From Stenotrophomonas maltophilia (lineage in GTDB: Bacteria > Pseudomonadota > Gammaproteobacteria > Xanthomonadales > Xanthomonadaceae), in the NCBI GenBank assembly GCA_002435595.1, contig DJBL01000040.1, forward strand, positions 1 through 13,964: DNA of 13,964 bases. Direction: 5' to 3'. Each line of letters opens with the position of its first letter. The first letter of the stretch is position 1. The position numbers and the translations under genes were made by a program. The notes beneath the pieces were generated by a model. The model made no database searches and had not been told where the DNA came from. It saw nothing but the letters and a program-made list of their open reading frames with translations. This document shows positions 1-8,799 of this stretch, piece after piece.

Positions 1-1
1 G

Positions 2-85
2 CCTGCGGCGCTGGGCCTGGACGGCCTGTCGGAGGATGCGCTCGACGCGGCCGATACCGGCACCGACGAGGCCGCCGAGGACTGA
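2..85 (+). CDS. C-terminal end of an unidentified protein (partial)
   Basis: The last 27 codons of a plus-strand gene that enters from the left edge and stops at TGA 83-85. The visible tail is rich in Ala, Asp and Glu and ends in an acidic run (DEAAED). Nearly all codons end in G or C, as expected for a real gene in this genome. The piece is too short and too low in complexity to assign a family. The gene converges on tldD, with a GC-rich hairpin between the two stop codons. The opposite strand is also open here, but it would encode an implausible arginine-rich peptide. Confidence 0.6.
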   Translation, partial: PAALGLDGLSEDALDAADTGTDEAAED

Positions 86-96
86 GTCCCGGCGCC

Positions 97-133
97 CGCG
101 CGGCCGCGCCCGCCTCCGGCGGGCGGCCGCGCG
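97..133. terminator. GC-rich hairpin between convergent genes
   Basis: A 7-bp inner stem (108-114 with 118-124, loop TCC) continues into a 9-bp outer stem (97-105 with 125-133) across a 2-nt bulge. It sits between the plus-strand stop at 85 and the tldD stop at 166. Neither strand has a T-tract after it, so it is not a classical intrinsic terminator. Its position suggests that it ends transcripts or protects 3' ends from both sides. Confidence 0.4.
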
Positions 134-165
134 CCCCGATCGAGGTAGCCGCGCCATCGCCCGGC

Positions 166-1611
166 TCAGGCCTGGGTACCGCCCACGGTGATGCCATCGA
201 TCAGCAGCGAAGGCTGGCCCACGCCCACCGGCACGCTCTGGCCATCCTTGCCACACACGCCCACGCCTTCATCCAGGGCCAGGTCGTTGCCGATCATGCG
301 CACCTTCTGCATGGTTTCCGGGCCGTTGCCGATCAGGGTGGCGCCCTTCACCGGCGCGGTTACCTTGCCGTCTTCGATCAGGTAGGCCTCGGTGGCCGAG
401 AACACGTACTTGCCGCTGGTGATATCGACCTGGCCGCCGCCGAAGTTGACCGCGTACAGGCCACGCTTGACCGAGCGGATCATCTCTTCCGGATCGTGCT
501 GGCCGGCGCGCATGTAGGTATTGGTCATGCGCGGCATGGTCATGTGCGCGAACGATTCACGGCGGCCGTTGCCGGTCGGGGCCACGCCCATCAGGCGCGC
601 GTTGAGCGAATCCTGCATGTAGCCGACCAGGATGCCGTCCTCGATCAGCGTGGTGCACTGGGTCGGATGGCCTTCGTCATCGATGTTGAGCGAGCCACGG
701 CGTCCGTCCAGGGTGCCGTCGTCGACGATGGTCACGCCCGGGGCGGCCACGCGCTCGCCGATGCGACCGGCATAGACACTGGTGCCCTTGCGGTTGAAGT
801 CGCCTTCCAGGCCATGGCCGACCGCTTCGTGCAGCAGCACGCCGGGCCAGCCCGGGCCGAGCACCACCGTCATCACCCCGGCCGGGGCCGGAATCGCCTC
901 CAGGTTGACCAGCGCCTGGCGCAGGGCTTCGCGGGCGAAGCGTTCGGGCCGGTCATCGGCAAACAGTTCGGCGTAGCTGTAACGGCCACCGCCGCCGGCG
1001 TAGCCGGATTCGCGGCGGCCGTGCTGTTCCACGATCACCTGCACGTTGAGCCGTACCAGCGGGCGGATGTCGCCGGCCAGCACGCCGTCGCTGCGCGCGA
1101 TCAGCACCGTGTCCACGCCGCCGGACAGGCTCACCATCACCTGCTGCACGCGCGGGTCGGCCGCACGCAGGTAGCGGTCCAGGCGCTTGAGCACCTCCAC
1201 CTTGGCTTCGTTGCCCATGCCGTCGATGGGGTCCAGTGCCGGGTACAGCGCGCGCGCGTTGCCGCGCACCAGCGACCGCGCCTGCTGCGCCCCACCCTCG
1301 CGCGAGATCGCGCGCGCCGACTGCGCCGCGGCCAGCAGCGCATCGCGGTGGATGTCGTCGGAGTAGGCAAAGCCGGTCTTCTCGCCGGCAATGGCGCGCA
1401 CGCCCACGCCCTGCTCGATCGAATGCGCGCCGTCCTTGACGATGCCATCTTCCACGCTCCAGCTTTCGCGCCGGGCGTGCTGGAAATACAGGTCGCCAAA
1501 ATCGATGCCCGGCCCCAGCAGGGTGCCGAAGGTGCGTTCCAGGCTGCCGGCATCCAGCCCGGCGGGCAGCAGCAGGCGGTCGTTGGCGAGGGTCAGTGCG
1601 TTGTCGGTCAT
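166..1611 (-). CDS. tldD: TldD, metalloprotease subunit of TldD/TldE (PmbA)
   Basis: A protein of 481 residues, the same length as E. coli TldD. The zinc-binding HExxxH motif is HEAVGH at residues 261-266, followed by GLEGDFNRKG. The conserved late cysteine is C453 in GVCGKDGQ. In the known family, TldD pairs with TldE to form a heterodimeric cytoplasmic protease that degrades unfolded peptides, trims peptide precursors such as microcin B17, and affects CcdA stability. The partner gene tldE/pmbA is not in this window. The gene is the last visible member of the maf-rng-yhdP-tldD operon and starts 54 bp after the yhdP stop. No clear Shine-Dalgarno is visible before the ATG, but the N-terminus matches the family length. 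Function is known from the family and is not in doubt. Confidence 0.97.
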   Translation of the reverse strand: MTDNALTLANDRLLLPAGLDAGSLERTFGTLLGPGIDFGDLYFQHARRESWSVEDGIVKDGAHSIEQGVGVRAIAGEKTGFAYSDDIHRDALLAAAQSARAISREGGAQQARSLVRGNARALYPALDPIDGMGNEAKVEVLKRLDRYLRAADPRVQQVMVSLSGGVDTVLIARSDGVLAGDIRPLVRLNVQVIVEQHGRRESGYAGGGGRYSYAELFADDRPERFAREALRQALVNLEAIPAPAGVMTVVLGPGWPGVLLHEAVGHGLEGDFNRKGTSVYAGRIGERVAAPGVTIVDDGTLDGRRGSLNIDDEGHPTQCTTLIEDGILVGYMQDSLNARLMGVAPTGNGRRESFAHMTMPRMTNTYMRAGQHDPEEMIRSVKRGLYAVNFGGGQVDITSGKYVFSATEAYLIEDGKVTAPVKGATLIGNGPETMQKVRMIGNDLALDEGVGVCGKDGQSVPVGVGQPSLLIDGITVGGTQA

Positions 1612-1665
1612 GTCATCTATCTGAGGGCGCCGGCCGCTATCGCAACCCGGGCGCGGGAAAGGAGG

Positions 1666-4600
1666 TCAGCGTAGCGGCGGCGCGGCGGGTGCAGGGCGTG
1701 GCGGGGCATCGTCGCGGTCGATCACTTCGACCTTGGGTTCGGCCCATGGCCCGGTGACCCGGTAGGTCTTGGCACCGATCGCGCCCAGCGGCTTGCCCAG
1801 GACCGCATTGGCGGCCGCGCCCACCGCCGCGCCGACCGGCCCACCGGCCACCGCACCGACCACCGTGAGCAGGTTGCCCGAGCGCGGATTGACGTCGATG
1901 GTCTGGTCGAACTGCTGGCGGCGCAGGTCGGTCTGGCCCCGGATGCTGATGTTGGCGGCCGGGCCCTCGATCAGCACCTTGTCGGTGGTGGCCATGCCGT
2001 TGCCGAACGCGAGCGCGCCGTCGACCTGGTTGAAGGCGAAGCCCTTGGAGAAGAAGTCGCGGAAGTCGAACATCAACCGGCGCGGCAGCTGGGTGACGCT
2101 GAGCAGGCCCAGCACGCGGCCGGCGCCGGGTTCCAGTTCCAGCAGCTGGCCGTTGCGCGCGTTGACCTGCATGTGGCCCTGCAACGCGCCCAGCTGGAAG
2201 TCCGACGGACCGCCCTGCCAGCCCGCGTCCAGGTGGATCTGGCCCTGTCCGCCGCGCAGCTGGCCGCCGTAGTCCAGGTTCTGCATCAGCCCGCCGAGGT
2301 CCTCGCTTTTCACCTCGGCAGTGACCTGGGTGCGCGCCGCCGCGCCCATGCCCAGCCAGCGGCCCTGGATGTCGATGGCCTGCTTGGGCGCGCGGAACTG
2401 CAGCTGGTCCACGCTCAGGCCGTTGCCGAACGGGCGCGTGCGCAGCACCGCCTGGCCGAGCTTGGCCTTGCCGAACTGCAGGTCCTCGATATCCAGCGCC
2501 AGGGGCGGGATCCTGGCCGGGTTGGTGTCGTTGGCACTGGCCTGCACCCGCGCCGGCAGGGTGGCATCGCTGGGCAGCGCGATCAGGCTGCCATCGGCGG
2601 GCACCTTGGCCGGGGTCGGCAGCGATTGCCAGTGCACCCGGCTGAGCTTGCCGACGATGGTGCCGCCGTCGGCGTTGGGCACGCTCAGGCTGCCGGACAG
2701 CGACGGGCCGTCCAGGCGCACCTCGACCGAAGACGGGGTCGGTCGCAGCTGCAGGCGGGTCTGGGCGAACACGCCGCCGGCCAGCAGCAGCTGGCCGACC
2801 TGCACATCGACCTGGCGCAGCGGCATCGGGTCCTTGTCGGTGCCGCCATCGGGCGAACGGGCCAGCCCGATCCACTCCAGCGCATCCAGCGACCCGCTGC
2901 GACCGTTCACCACCAGGCCGCTGGCCGGCGGCTCGCGATCGACCCGGTCGCTGCCCAGGGTGACCTGCACGCCGGTCTGGTTGTTGTGGGTGCGCGCCGC
3001 CAGCGCCAGGCGCTGGCCGAACGCCACGTCGACGCGGCCACTGCCCATCGGCAGCTGCGCGTTGACCGTGGTCGCCAGCGGCACCTCGGCCGCCTTGTCC
3101 AACGGTGCCGGCAGGTCCAGGCGGGTGCCGACCAGGTCCGAGCGCAGGGTCAGCACGGTCGGCGGTTCGACCTTGGCGCCGGCGGCCACCTTGGGCAGGG
3201 TCACCCCGATGGTCCAGCGTGAATTGCCCTGGATGTAGGGCTTGAGCCAGTTCAGTTCCGGCGCGCGGTCGAGCAGCAGCCCGGCGTCCATGGCCGCGCT
3301 GAGTTCGGACTCGAAGGCCTGCTGCGGATCGCGCACATAGCCCCCGGCGCGCAGGCTCAGCTGCCCGTCCTGGCCGAGGTGGCGCACGCCGAGCTTTTCC
3401 GCGTCGAACCCGTCGCGGCTGTAGCGGGCCAGGCCGCGCATGTTCTCAAAGGCCAGCGCGAAACGCTTCTCGGTGAGCGCCACCCCGTCCAGCTCGACGC
3501 TGCCCTGCAGGTGGCCGCCGGGCTGGTCGTGGTGCATGGGCTGCAGCAGGTCGAAGGCGACCTTGGCCGGGCCCTTGGCGGTGAGGTTGTCCAGGGTCGC
3601 GCCATAGGTGGCGTGCAGCGGGCTCTGCTTGAGCATGGCCAACAGCGCGCCGGACTCGGCCTGGGTGGTGGCCTTGACGTACAGCGGGGTCTGGCCGAAA
3701 TCGGCGATGCCGGCATCGAAGTGGTTCACCGCCACCCCGGCCAGGTCGCCGCTGCCATGCAGCTCGAAGCCGGGGCCGATGAAGGCGATGTCCGCATCCA
3801 CCTTGCCCATCGCCGGCCAGTCGTGCTGGAAACGGATCGTGCCGTTGCTGATATGTCCGGTGGCCTCGAAGCGACCGTTGTTGCGATCGAACGGCCAGTC
3901 ATCCAGGTCGCCGCTGACCAGCCCGACCCCGCCGCGCACCTGGCCGGCGACCAGCGCGGCGTCCAGCCAGTCGGTGGCGCCCTTGCTCATCTTCGAGTGG
4001 ATCCAGAAGCGCTTGGCCGCGGTCATCGGCACATCGTCGATGCGCGTGGCCAACTGGAGCCAGGGCCGGCTGCCGTCGCCCTGGAACCAGACGCTGCCGC
4101 GCACGTCGGCGGCATAGTCGGTGCCCTGCACGCGCAGCGCCGGGGTACCGAAACGCCAGCCACCGGCTTCGTCGCGCCAGCCGACCAGCTGCCCGCCCAG
4201 GCGCACGTCGTGGCGCTGGCCAAAGCCGCTGGGCCAGTCGAAATGCATCACCCGGCCCGGCTGCAGGTCCAGCGCGAAACCGTCGGCATCGCCCGTGAAG
4301 CGCCCGCCCAGCCCGCTCAGCCCCGGCGCATGCCCGGACGGAGCAAAGCCGATGTCGGCCAGTTCGCCCTGGATGGCCACCGCGCCGCCACGCTCGGCGG
4401 CGATCCGGACCTGGGTCATGCGGGCGTGCGGGGCGGCGTGCTGCAACCATTCGCGCAGGCCCGGCTCGACCCGGTCGCTGAGCGCCACCCCGCGCAGCAG
4501 CGCGGTGGCATCGATGTTGTCCCCGGCCAGCGCGATGTGCTGGCCGCCGGCCAGCAGCAGCCCATCCAGGCGCTGCACCTCGCTGTTGCCGGCCAGGCCG

Positions 4601-5535
4601 ATCCGCAGCCGCGGTGCGTCGGCGCGCCAACCGCCCTGGACCCAGCGCCAGCGCGCGCGCAGCTGCAGGGTGTCCAGCTGCAGCTCCGGGCGCTTGCCAT
4701 CGGCCAGCGGCGCGCCACGCAACTGCAGGCCCTGCAGGTCGGCGTCGGCGGTGACCATCACCGGGCGGTGGTCGCGCAGGTCGACCCAGGCATTGAACTC
4801 GCCAGTGCCCTGCTGCAAAGACACGCCGGCGAAGCGCAGCAGGTGGGACCATGCGCGGAAGTCGGCCGGGTCGGCCGACAGCCAGGCCTGGCCGTCGCCG
4901 CGGCTGCGCTCCAGATCCAGGACCGCGGTGAGCGGCAAGCCCTGGCGATCGGCCCAGGCGCGCGCACCCACGCGCAGGCGCTGGCCGTTCACGCGCAGGC
5001 GCAGGTCGATGCGCGGCAGCTCGGTCTGCAGGCCCAGCGACGGCGCGTCCACGCGCAGGCGGCCGCCGATCACCTGCAGTTCGCCCAGCCGACGCAGCGC
5101 CTCGAGCGGATCACCGCTGCCGGCCTGGGGCATCCCGCGCACCGACCAGCGCCCATCATCGGCGCGCTCCAGCACCAGGGCCAGGCCACGCAGGCGCAGT
5201 TCGGTCAGCGAATGGCCGGGCAGCAGCCCGGCATACATGGACACCAGTACTTCGGCCTCGCCGATGGCGATGCCCTGCCCTTGCCCGATGCGCAGGCCCT
5301 TCAGCTCCAGCAGCGGCCCGCGCCGGGTCCAGGCCGTGTCCAGGTGGTCAAAACGCACCGGCTGGCCGGCGCGCGCGCTCAGCCACGCGGCGACCTTGTC
5401 CGGGTGCCGCTCGGCGAACGGCAGCACCTGGCTGACGGTGCCCACCAGCAGGGCCACGCACACCAGCACGATCGCCAATGCATAGACGGCATGGCGGCGA
5501 ATCCTTCGCAGTCGCAGTCGGAGCGGCGTGCTCAT
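1666..5535 (-). CDS. yhdP: YhdP, AsmA-like inter-membrane phospholipid transport protein
   Basis: A protein of 1289 residues, close to E. coli YhdP (1266). An Arg-rich N-terminus (residues 6-14) precedes one membrane helix at about 16-38, so the protein is anchored in the inner membrane with its long body in the periplasm. The body is repetitive beta-rich sequence with many 'LxLxG' strands, as in DUF3971/AsmA-like bridge proteins. Near the C-terminus is an Ala/Gly-rich hydrophobic segment (about 1222-1245) followed by YRVTGPW-EPKVE (about 1258-1270), the usual end of the family. A short Pro/Ala-rich tail follows (1274-1289). YhdP, with TamB and YdbH, carries glycerophospholipids to the outer membrane in E. 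coli. The gene lies 45 bp downstream of rng and 54 bp upstream of tldD, the E. coli order. The ATG at 5535 gives the natural N-terminus, although no strong Shine-Dalgarno is visible. Confidence 0.94.
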   Translation of the reverse strand: MSTPLRLRLRRIRRHAVYALAIVLVCVALLVGTVSQVLPFAERHPDKVAAWLSARAGQPVRFDHLDTAWTRRGPLLELKGLRIGQGQGIAIGEAEVLVSMYAGLLPGHSLTELRLRGLALVLERADDGRWSVRGMPQAGSGDPLEALRRLGELQVIGGRLRVDAPSLGLQTELPRIDLRLRVNGQRLRVGARAWADRQGLPLTAVLDLERSRGDGQAWLSADPADFRAWSHLLRFAGVSLQQGTGEFNAWVDLRDHRPVMVTADADLQGLQLRGAPLADGKRPELQLDTLQLRARWRWVQGGWRADAPRLRIGLAGNSEVQRLDGLLLAGGQHIALAGDNIDATALLRGVALSDRVEPGLREWLQHAAPHARMTQVRIAAERGGAVAIQGELADIGFAPSGHAPGLSGLGGRFTGDADGFALDLQPGRVMHFDWPSGFGQRHDVRLGGQLVGWRDEAGGWRFGTPALRVQGTDYAADVRGSVWFQGDGSRPWLQLATRIDDVPMTAAKRFWIHSKMSKGATDWLDAALVAGQVRGGVGLVSGDLDDWPFDRNNGRFEATGHISNGTIRFQHDWPAMGKVDADIAFIGPGFELHGSGDLAGVAVNHFDAGIADFGQTPLYVKATTQAESGALLAMLKQSPLHATYGATLDNLTAKGPAKVAFDLLQPMHHDQPGGHLQGSVELDGVALTEKRFALAFENMRGLARYSRDGFDAEKLGVRHLGQDGQLSLRAGGYVRDPQQAFESELSAAMDAGLLLDRAPELNWLKPYIQGNSRWTIGVTLPKVAAGAKVEPPTVLTLRSDLVGTRLDLPAPLDKAAEVPLATTVNAQLPMGSGRVDVAFGQRLALAARTHNNQTGVQVTLGSDRVDREPPASGLVVNGRSGSLDALEWIGLARSPDGGTDKDPMPLRQVDVQVGQLLLAGGVFAQTRLQLRPTPSSVEVRLDGPSLSGSLSVPNADGGTIVGKLSRVHWQSLPTPAKVPADGSLIALPSDATLPARVQASANDTNPARIPPLALDIEDLQFGKAKLGQAVLRTRPFGNGLSVDQLQFRAPKQAIDIQGRWLGMGAAARTQVTAEVKSEDLGGLMQNLDYGGQLRGGQGQIHLDAGWQGGPSDFQLGALQGHMQVNARNGQLLELEPGAGRVLGLLSVTQLPRRLMFDFRDFFSKGFAFNQVDGALAFGNGMATTDKVLIEGPAANISIRGQTDLRRQQFDQTIDVNPRSGNLLTVVGAVAGGPVGAAVGAAANAVLGKPLGAIGAKTYRVTGPWAEPKVEVIDRDDAPPRPAPAAPPLR

Positions 5536-5580
5536 CGTGACGCGGAAGCGCCGGCGCGAGCGCGCGCCAGCGGGCGGATA

Positions 5581-7068
5581 TCAGAGCAGCACGACATCGA
5601 ACTGCTCCTGCAGGTACTGCTCATCGGCCTGGAAGCGGATGCTCTTGCCGAGGAACTCCTCCAGTTCGGCCACCGCCGAGGATTCCTCATCGGTGATCCG
5701 CGCCACCACCTTGGACGAGGCGATCACCAGCAGGCGCGCCGCATCGAACTGGCGCACCGCGCGGGTGATTTCGCGGAAGATCTCGTAGGTGACCGTCTCG
5801 GCGGTCTTGATCGAGCCGCGCCCGCTGCACTCCGGGCACGGCTCGGACAGTTGCCGCTCCAGGCTCTCCACGGTGCGCTTGCGGGTCATCTCGACCAGCC
5901 CCAGCGGCGAGAAATCGTAGACGGTGGTCTTGGCATGGTCGCGGGCCAGCGCCTTTTCCAGCGTGCGCAGCACCTGGCGCCGGTGCTCGGCATCGTCCAT
6001 GTCGATGAAGTCGATGATGATGATGCCGCCCAGGTTGCGCAGGCGCAGCTGGCGCGCCACGGCCTGTGCCGCCTCCAGGTTGGTGCGGAACACGGTCTCT
6101 TCGAGGTTGCGCTGGCCCAGGAACGAACCGGTGTTCACATCGATGGTGGTCATCGCCTCGGTCTGGTCGATCACCAGGTAGCCGCCGGACTTGAGCGGCA
6201 CCTGCTTGTCCAGCGCGCGACCGATCTCGTCCTCCACCCCGAACATGTCGAAGATCGGGCGGTCGCCGCTGTACAGCTCCAGCTTTTCGGCCAGCACCGG
6301 CATGTATTTGGCCACGAAGGCCTGCAACTGGGTGAAGGTTTCCTTGGAATCGACCTTGACCTTGTCCACGTCCTTGCGGATCAGGTCGCGCACCGAGCGC
6401 AGCGGCAGGCTCAGGTCCTCGTAGATCACGCTGAGCGGGGCCGCATCGCGACCGCGCCGCTCGACCACGTTCCAGACCCGCGACAGGTAGGCCACGTCCT
6501 CGGCGATGGCTTCGGCCGGCTGGCCCTCGGCATTGGTGCGCACGATGTAGCCGTAGCCGCCGTGCTGGGCCGACAACTCGGTCACCAGCGACTTCAGCCG
6601 GGCGCGCTCGGTCTCATCCTCGATCCGCGCCGACACGCCCACCACCTTGGACTGCGGCAGCAGCACCATGTAGCGCGAGGGAATGCTGATCTGGGTGGTC
6701 AGGCGCGCGCCCTTGGTCCCGATCGGGTCCTTGACCACCTGCACCACGATGTCCTGCCCGTCGCGCAGCAGTTCCACGATCGGCACCGAGGACGGCGGCG
6801 GCAGCGTGGTGCCTTCGGTATCGGGGCTGGCCACCGGGGCCGGCCGGATCACGTCGTTGGCATGCAGGAACGCGGCGCGCTCCAGCCCGACCTCGACAAA
6901 GGCCGCCTGCATGCCCGGCATGACCCGCTGCACCTTGCCCTTGTAGATGTTGCCCACCACGCCACGGCGCCAGCCGCGCTCGATGTGCAGTTCCTGCAGC
7001 ATGCCGTTCTCGATGACGGCCACGCGGGTTTCGCGCGGGGTGACATTGACCAGGATTTCTTCAGACAT
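5581..7068 (-). CDS. rng: Ribonuclease G
   Basis: A protein of 495 residues (E. coli RNase G has 489) and an endoribonuclease of the RNase E/G family, which matures the 5' end of 16S rRNA and decays some mRNAs. The S1 RNA-binding domain spans about 37-128, with an inserted Pro/Ser-rich loop at about 76-96. The catalytic core contains TTIDVNTG with D310 and IIDFIDMDD with D353, matching the two metal-binding aspartates of RNase E (D303, D346). The zinc-link motif CPECSGRG (C411, C414) is present. It lacks the long C-terminal degradosome scaffold of RNase E, which favours RNase G. I chose the ATG at 7068 because it gives the family N-terminus (MSEEILVNVTPRE) and has a GGAGGG Shine-Dalgarno 8 nt upstream; the frame itself stays open further upstream. 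The first 8 bases overlap the end of maf, implying translational coupling. Confidence 0.97.
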   Translation of the reverse strand: MSEEILVNVTPRETRVAVIENGMLQELHIERGWRRGVVGNIYKGKVQRVMPGMQAAFVEVGLERAAFLHANDVIRPAPVASPDTEGTTLPPPSSVPIVELLRDGQDIVVQVVKDPIGTKGARLTTQISIPSRYMVLLPQSKVVGVSARIEDETERARLKSLVTELSAQHGGYGYIVRTNAEGQPAEAIAEDVAYLSRVWNVVERRGRDAAPLSVIYEDLSLPLRSVRDLIRKDVDKVKVDSKETFTQLQAFVAKYMPVLAEKLELYSGDRPIFDMFGVEDEIGRALDKQVPLKSGGYLVIDQTEAMTTIDVNTGSFLGQRNLEETVFRTNLEAAQAVARQLRLRNLGGIIIIDFIDMDDAEHRRQVLRTLEKALARDHAKTTVYDFSPLGLVEMTRKRTVESLERQLSEPCPECSGRGSIKTAETVTYEIFREITRAVRQFDAARLLVIASSKVVARITDEESSAVAELEEFLGKSIRFQADEQYLQEQFDVVLL

Positions 7069-7672
7069 GGGCGACACCCTCCGTTGGCGTGGTGGAAGCA
7101 GCGGGCGGAACGCCAAACGCCTGCAGCAACTGCTCGGTCTGTTGCAGGGGCAATCCCATCACACCCGAATAGCTTCCCGCCAGATGGCGGATGTAACGTT
7201 CTGCGCCGCCCTGGATGGCATAGGCGCCGGCCTTGCCCATCGGCTCGCCCGTGGCCACGTAGGCGGCGATCGCGGCGGCGTCCAGCGCGATGAAGCTCAC
7301 CTCCGAGACCACCAGCACGGTGTCCTGGCGGCCCTGGCCGACCAGCGCCACCGCGGTCATCACCTGGTGGGTGCGCCCGGCCAGCGCACCCAGCATGGCC
7401 GCCGCGTCGTCGGCGTCGACCGGCTTGCCGAACACCCGGCCGTCCAGGACCACCTCGGTATCCGAGCCGAGCACCACCGCCCCGGGATCGGCGGCGGCCA
7501 CCAGCGCCAGGCCGGCGCGCGCCTTGTCCGCGGCAACCCGCTGCACGTAGTGGATGGCCGATTCGTCGGCCGCACGGACTTCAGGCACCTCAAGGTCCAG
7601 CGCGCGGAACGGTCGGTCCAGGCGCGCCAGCAGTTGGGTTCGTCGGGGGGAGCGGGAGGCAAGATAAAGCAT
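7061..7672 (-). CDS. maf: Maf/YhdE-type nucleoside triphosphate pyrophosphatase
   Basis: A protein of 203 residues. The N-terminal ASRSPRR (5-11) is the Maf signature, followed by VLGSDTEVVLDG (68-79) with the catalytic aspartate D71 and KAGAYAIQG (147-155). This last motif and the neighbourhood match the YhdE subgroup, which hydrolyses dTTP, UTP and some modified pyrimidine nucleotides to the monophosphate plus pyrophosphate, cleaning the nucleotide pool. The ATG at 7672 gives the exact family start (MLYLASRSPRR). The frame is open far upstream, but that extension has no family similarity and runs antisense to the SIMPL and tonB genes. It is the first gene of the minus-strand operon. Its stop (TGA 7063-7061) lies within the first codons of rng. 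It is divergent from the SIMPL gene across 129 bp, where I could not identify a convincing sigma-70 promoter for maf. Confidence 0.95.
   Translation of the reverse strand: MLYLASRSPRRTQLLARLDRPFRALDLEVPEVRAADESAIHYVQRVAADKARAGLALVAAADPGAVVLGSDTEVVLDGRVFGKPVDADDAAAMLGALAGRTHQVMTAVALVGQGRQDTVLVVSEVSFIALDAAAIAAYVATGEPMGKAGAYAIQGGAERYIRHLAGSYSGVMGLPLQQTEQLLQAFGVPPAASTTPTEGVAHV
7077..7082 (-). promoter_or_regulatory. Shine-Dalgarno of rng
   Basis: GGAGGG on the minus strand, inside the last codons of maf and 8 nt before the ATG at 7068. It settles the rng start against longer in-frame alternatives and indicates that rng is translated by ribosomes coming off maf or initiating close by. Confidence 0.8.
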
Positions 7673-7801
7673 CGAGGAAGCATAACCTGCGACCCCTGTC
7701 TGAATCGCGGGCAACCCCATCGAATCGTGATCGACCCCGGAAAAGCTCACGAGACGTTCATCGCTGCGACACCACCCTGCCGCCTTCACAAGGAGATCCA
7801 C

Positions 7802-8536
7802 ATGCGCCGCCCGTCCCTGTCCCCTCTGCTGCTTGCCCTGACCCTTGCCCTGGGAACCTCGATGACCGCCCACGCCCAGACCTCGCCTGCCGTCGCCGTC
7901 GCCGCCGACAGCACCCTGCTCAACATCTCGGCCAACGCCGAAGCCAAGCGCGTGCCGGACGTGGCCACGCTGTCGGCCGGGGTGGTCACCCAGGCCGTGG
8001 ACGGCAACAGCGCGATGCGCCAGAACGCCGAGCAGATGGTCAAGGTGCTGGCCGCGATCAAGGCCGCGGGCATCGCCGAGCGCGACGTGCAGACCAGCGG
8101 GGTCAACCTCAACCCGCAGTACCGCTACGTGGAAAACGAGCCGCCGAAGATCACCGGCTACCAGGCCAGCAACACGGTGAGCCTGAAGGTGCGCGACATC
8201 GCCAAGCTGGGCAAGGTGCTGGACGCGCTGGCCGCGCAGGGCGCCAACCAGATCAATGGCCCGCAGTTCGAGATCGACCAGCCCGAGCCGGTCTACGACG
8301 AAGCCCGCCTGGCCGCGCTGAAGAAGGCCCAGTCCCGTGCCGAGACCTACGCCAAGTCGCTGGGCCTGCGCGTGCGCCGCATCGTCAGCATCTCCGAGAA
8401 CGGCGGCGGCAACTTCCGCCCGGTGATGATGCGCGCGGCCGCCGCGCCGATGGCCGCCGACGTCTCCACCCCGGTGTCGCCGGGCGAATCGACGGTGTCG
8501 GTCAACCTGGACGTGGTGTTCGACCTGGGCCGCTGA
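7802..8536 (+). CDS. Secreted SIMPL-domain (DUF541) protein
   Basis: A protein of 244 residues. The N-terminus is a classical signal peptide: MRRPS, a hydrophobic core at about 8-18, and a cleavage site AHA/QT after residue 25. The remainder (about 38-242) is one SIMPL/DUF541 domain, recognised by ISANAEAKRVPDVATLSAGV near the start, GVNLNPQYRY and ITGYQASNTV in the middle, and the closing TVSVNLDVVFDL. The protein should be periplasmic or secreted. The biochemical role of the family is poorly defined. E. coli YggE, a member, is linked to oxidative stress, and other members form oligomeric rings. An AGGAG Shine-Dalgarno (7791-7795) lies 6 nt before the ATG and fixes the start. The gene is divergent from maf and 263 bp upstream of tonB, with hairpins in between, so it is probably its own transcription unit. 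Confidence 0.93.
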   Translation: MRRPSLSPLLLALTLALGTSMTAHAQTSPAVAVAADSTLLNISANAEAKRVPDVATLSAGVVTQAVDGNSAMRQNAEQMVKVLAAIKAAGIAERDVQTSGVNLNPQYRYVENEPPKITGYQASNTVSLKVRDIAKLGKVLDALAAQGANQINGPQFEIDQPEPVYDEARLAALKKAQSRAETYAKSLGLRVRRIVSISENGGGNFRPVMMRAAAAPMAADVSTPVSPGESTVSVNLDVVFDLGR

Positions 8537-8566
8537 CCCTTCGCGGGAGCGTCGGCCCCGGCGCGT

Positions 8567-8620
8567 GAGCGGACCCCCGCTCCGCGCCTGCATGACATGA
8601 CGGCGCCTGCGGGCGCCGTC
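8567..8620 (+). terminator. Tandem hairpins after the SIMPL gene
   Basis: Two stem-loops follow the stop codon. The first pairs GAGCGG (8567-8572) with CCGCTC (8577-8582). The second is a perfect 9-bp stem, GACGGCGCC (8599-8607) with GGCGCCGTC (8612-8620), around a TGCG loop. The tract after the second stem (CTGCTGTG) is only weakly T-rich. A terminator or 3'-end stabiliser is likely, but strength is uncertain. Confidence 0.5.
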
Positions 8621-8727
8621 CTGCTGTGTGGCGCCGTTTCCTGAGCGCCAGCCAAACACCGACAGCGCCCCTGACTTCCGGCCCGCGCCCGGCTCCGGTA
8701 TTGCTGTCATTGCGCGGCCCCGTCCTG

Positions 8728-8739
8728 TGCAGTACTGCA
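8728..8739. promoter_or_regulatory. Perfect 12-bp palindrome upstream of tonB (possible operator)
   Basis: TGCAGTACTGCA reads the same on both strands and lies 61-72 bp before the tonB start codon, in the 263-bp gap after the SIMPL gene. A TTGCTG resembling a -35 box lies at 8701-8706, but no good -10 follows at the right distance. The site does not match the LexA or Fur consensus sequences I know. A regulator binding here is inference only. Confidence 0.3.
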
Positions 8740-8799
8740 ACCCCATCGGCCGCGCCCGCACGTTGGATGTTCCCGCATATCTGGCAAGGAGAGTGGAGC

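Noticed and set aside
1..157. A minus-strand frame from an ATG at 157 to the left edge
   Set aside because: It reads through the GC-rich hairpin as an arginine-rich peptide with no recognisable similarity. The plus-strand tail with normal codon use is the better reading.
3379..7293. A 1304-codon open frame on the plus strand, antisense to yhdP, rng and part of maf
   Set aside because: It runs across three well-identified genes and its composition (His, Arg, Gln, Ala rich) is typical of the shadow frame of GC-rich coding sequence. No domain or signal is recognisable.
7673..7801. A possible sigma-E-type promoter (GGAAAA at 7739) or TCGA-flanked dyad (7720-7734) ahead of the SIMPL gene
   Set aside because: The second half of the sigma-E element does not fit at the right distance and the dyad arms match over only 4 bp. 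No confident promoter can be named in this gap.
8626..8799. Upstream extension of the tonB frame from a GTG at 8626
   Set aside because: There is no Shine-Dalgarno and no TonB similarity in the extension, whereas the ATG at 8800 has AAGGAG at ideal spacing.
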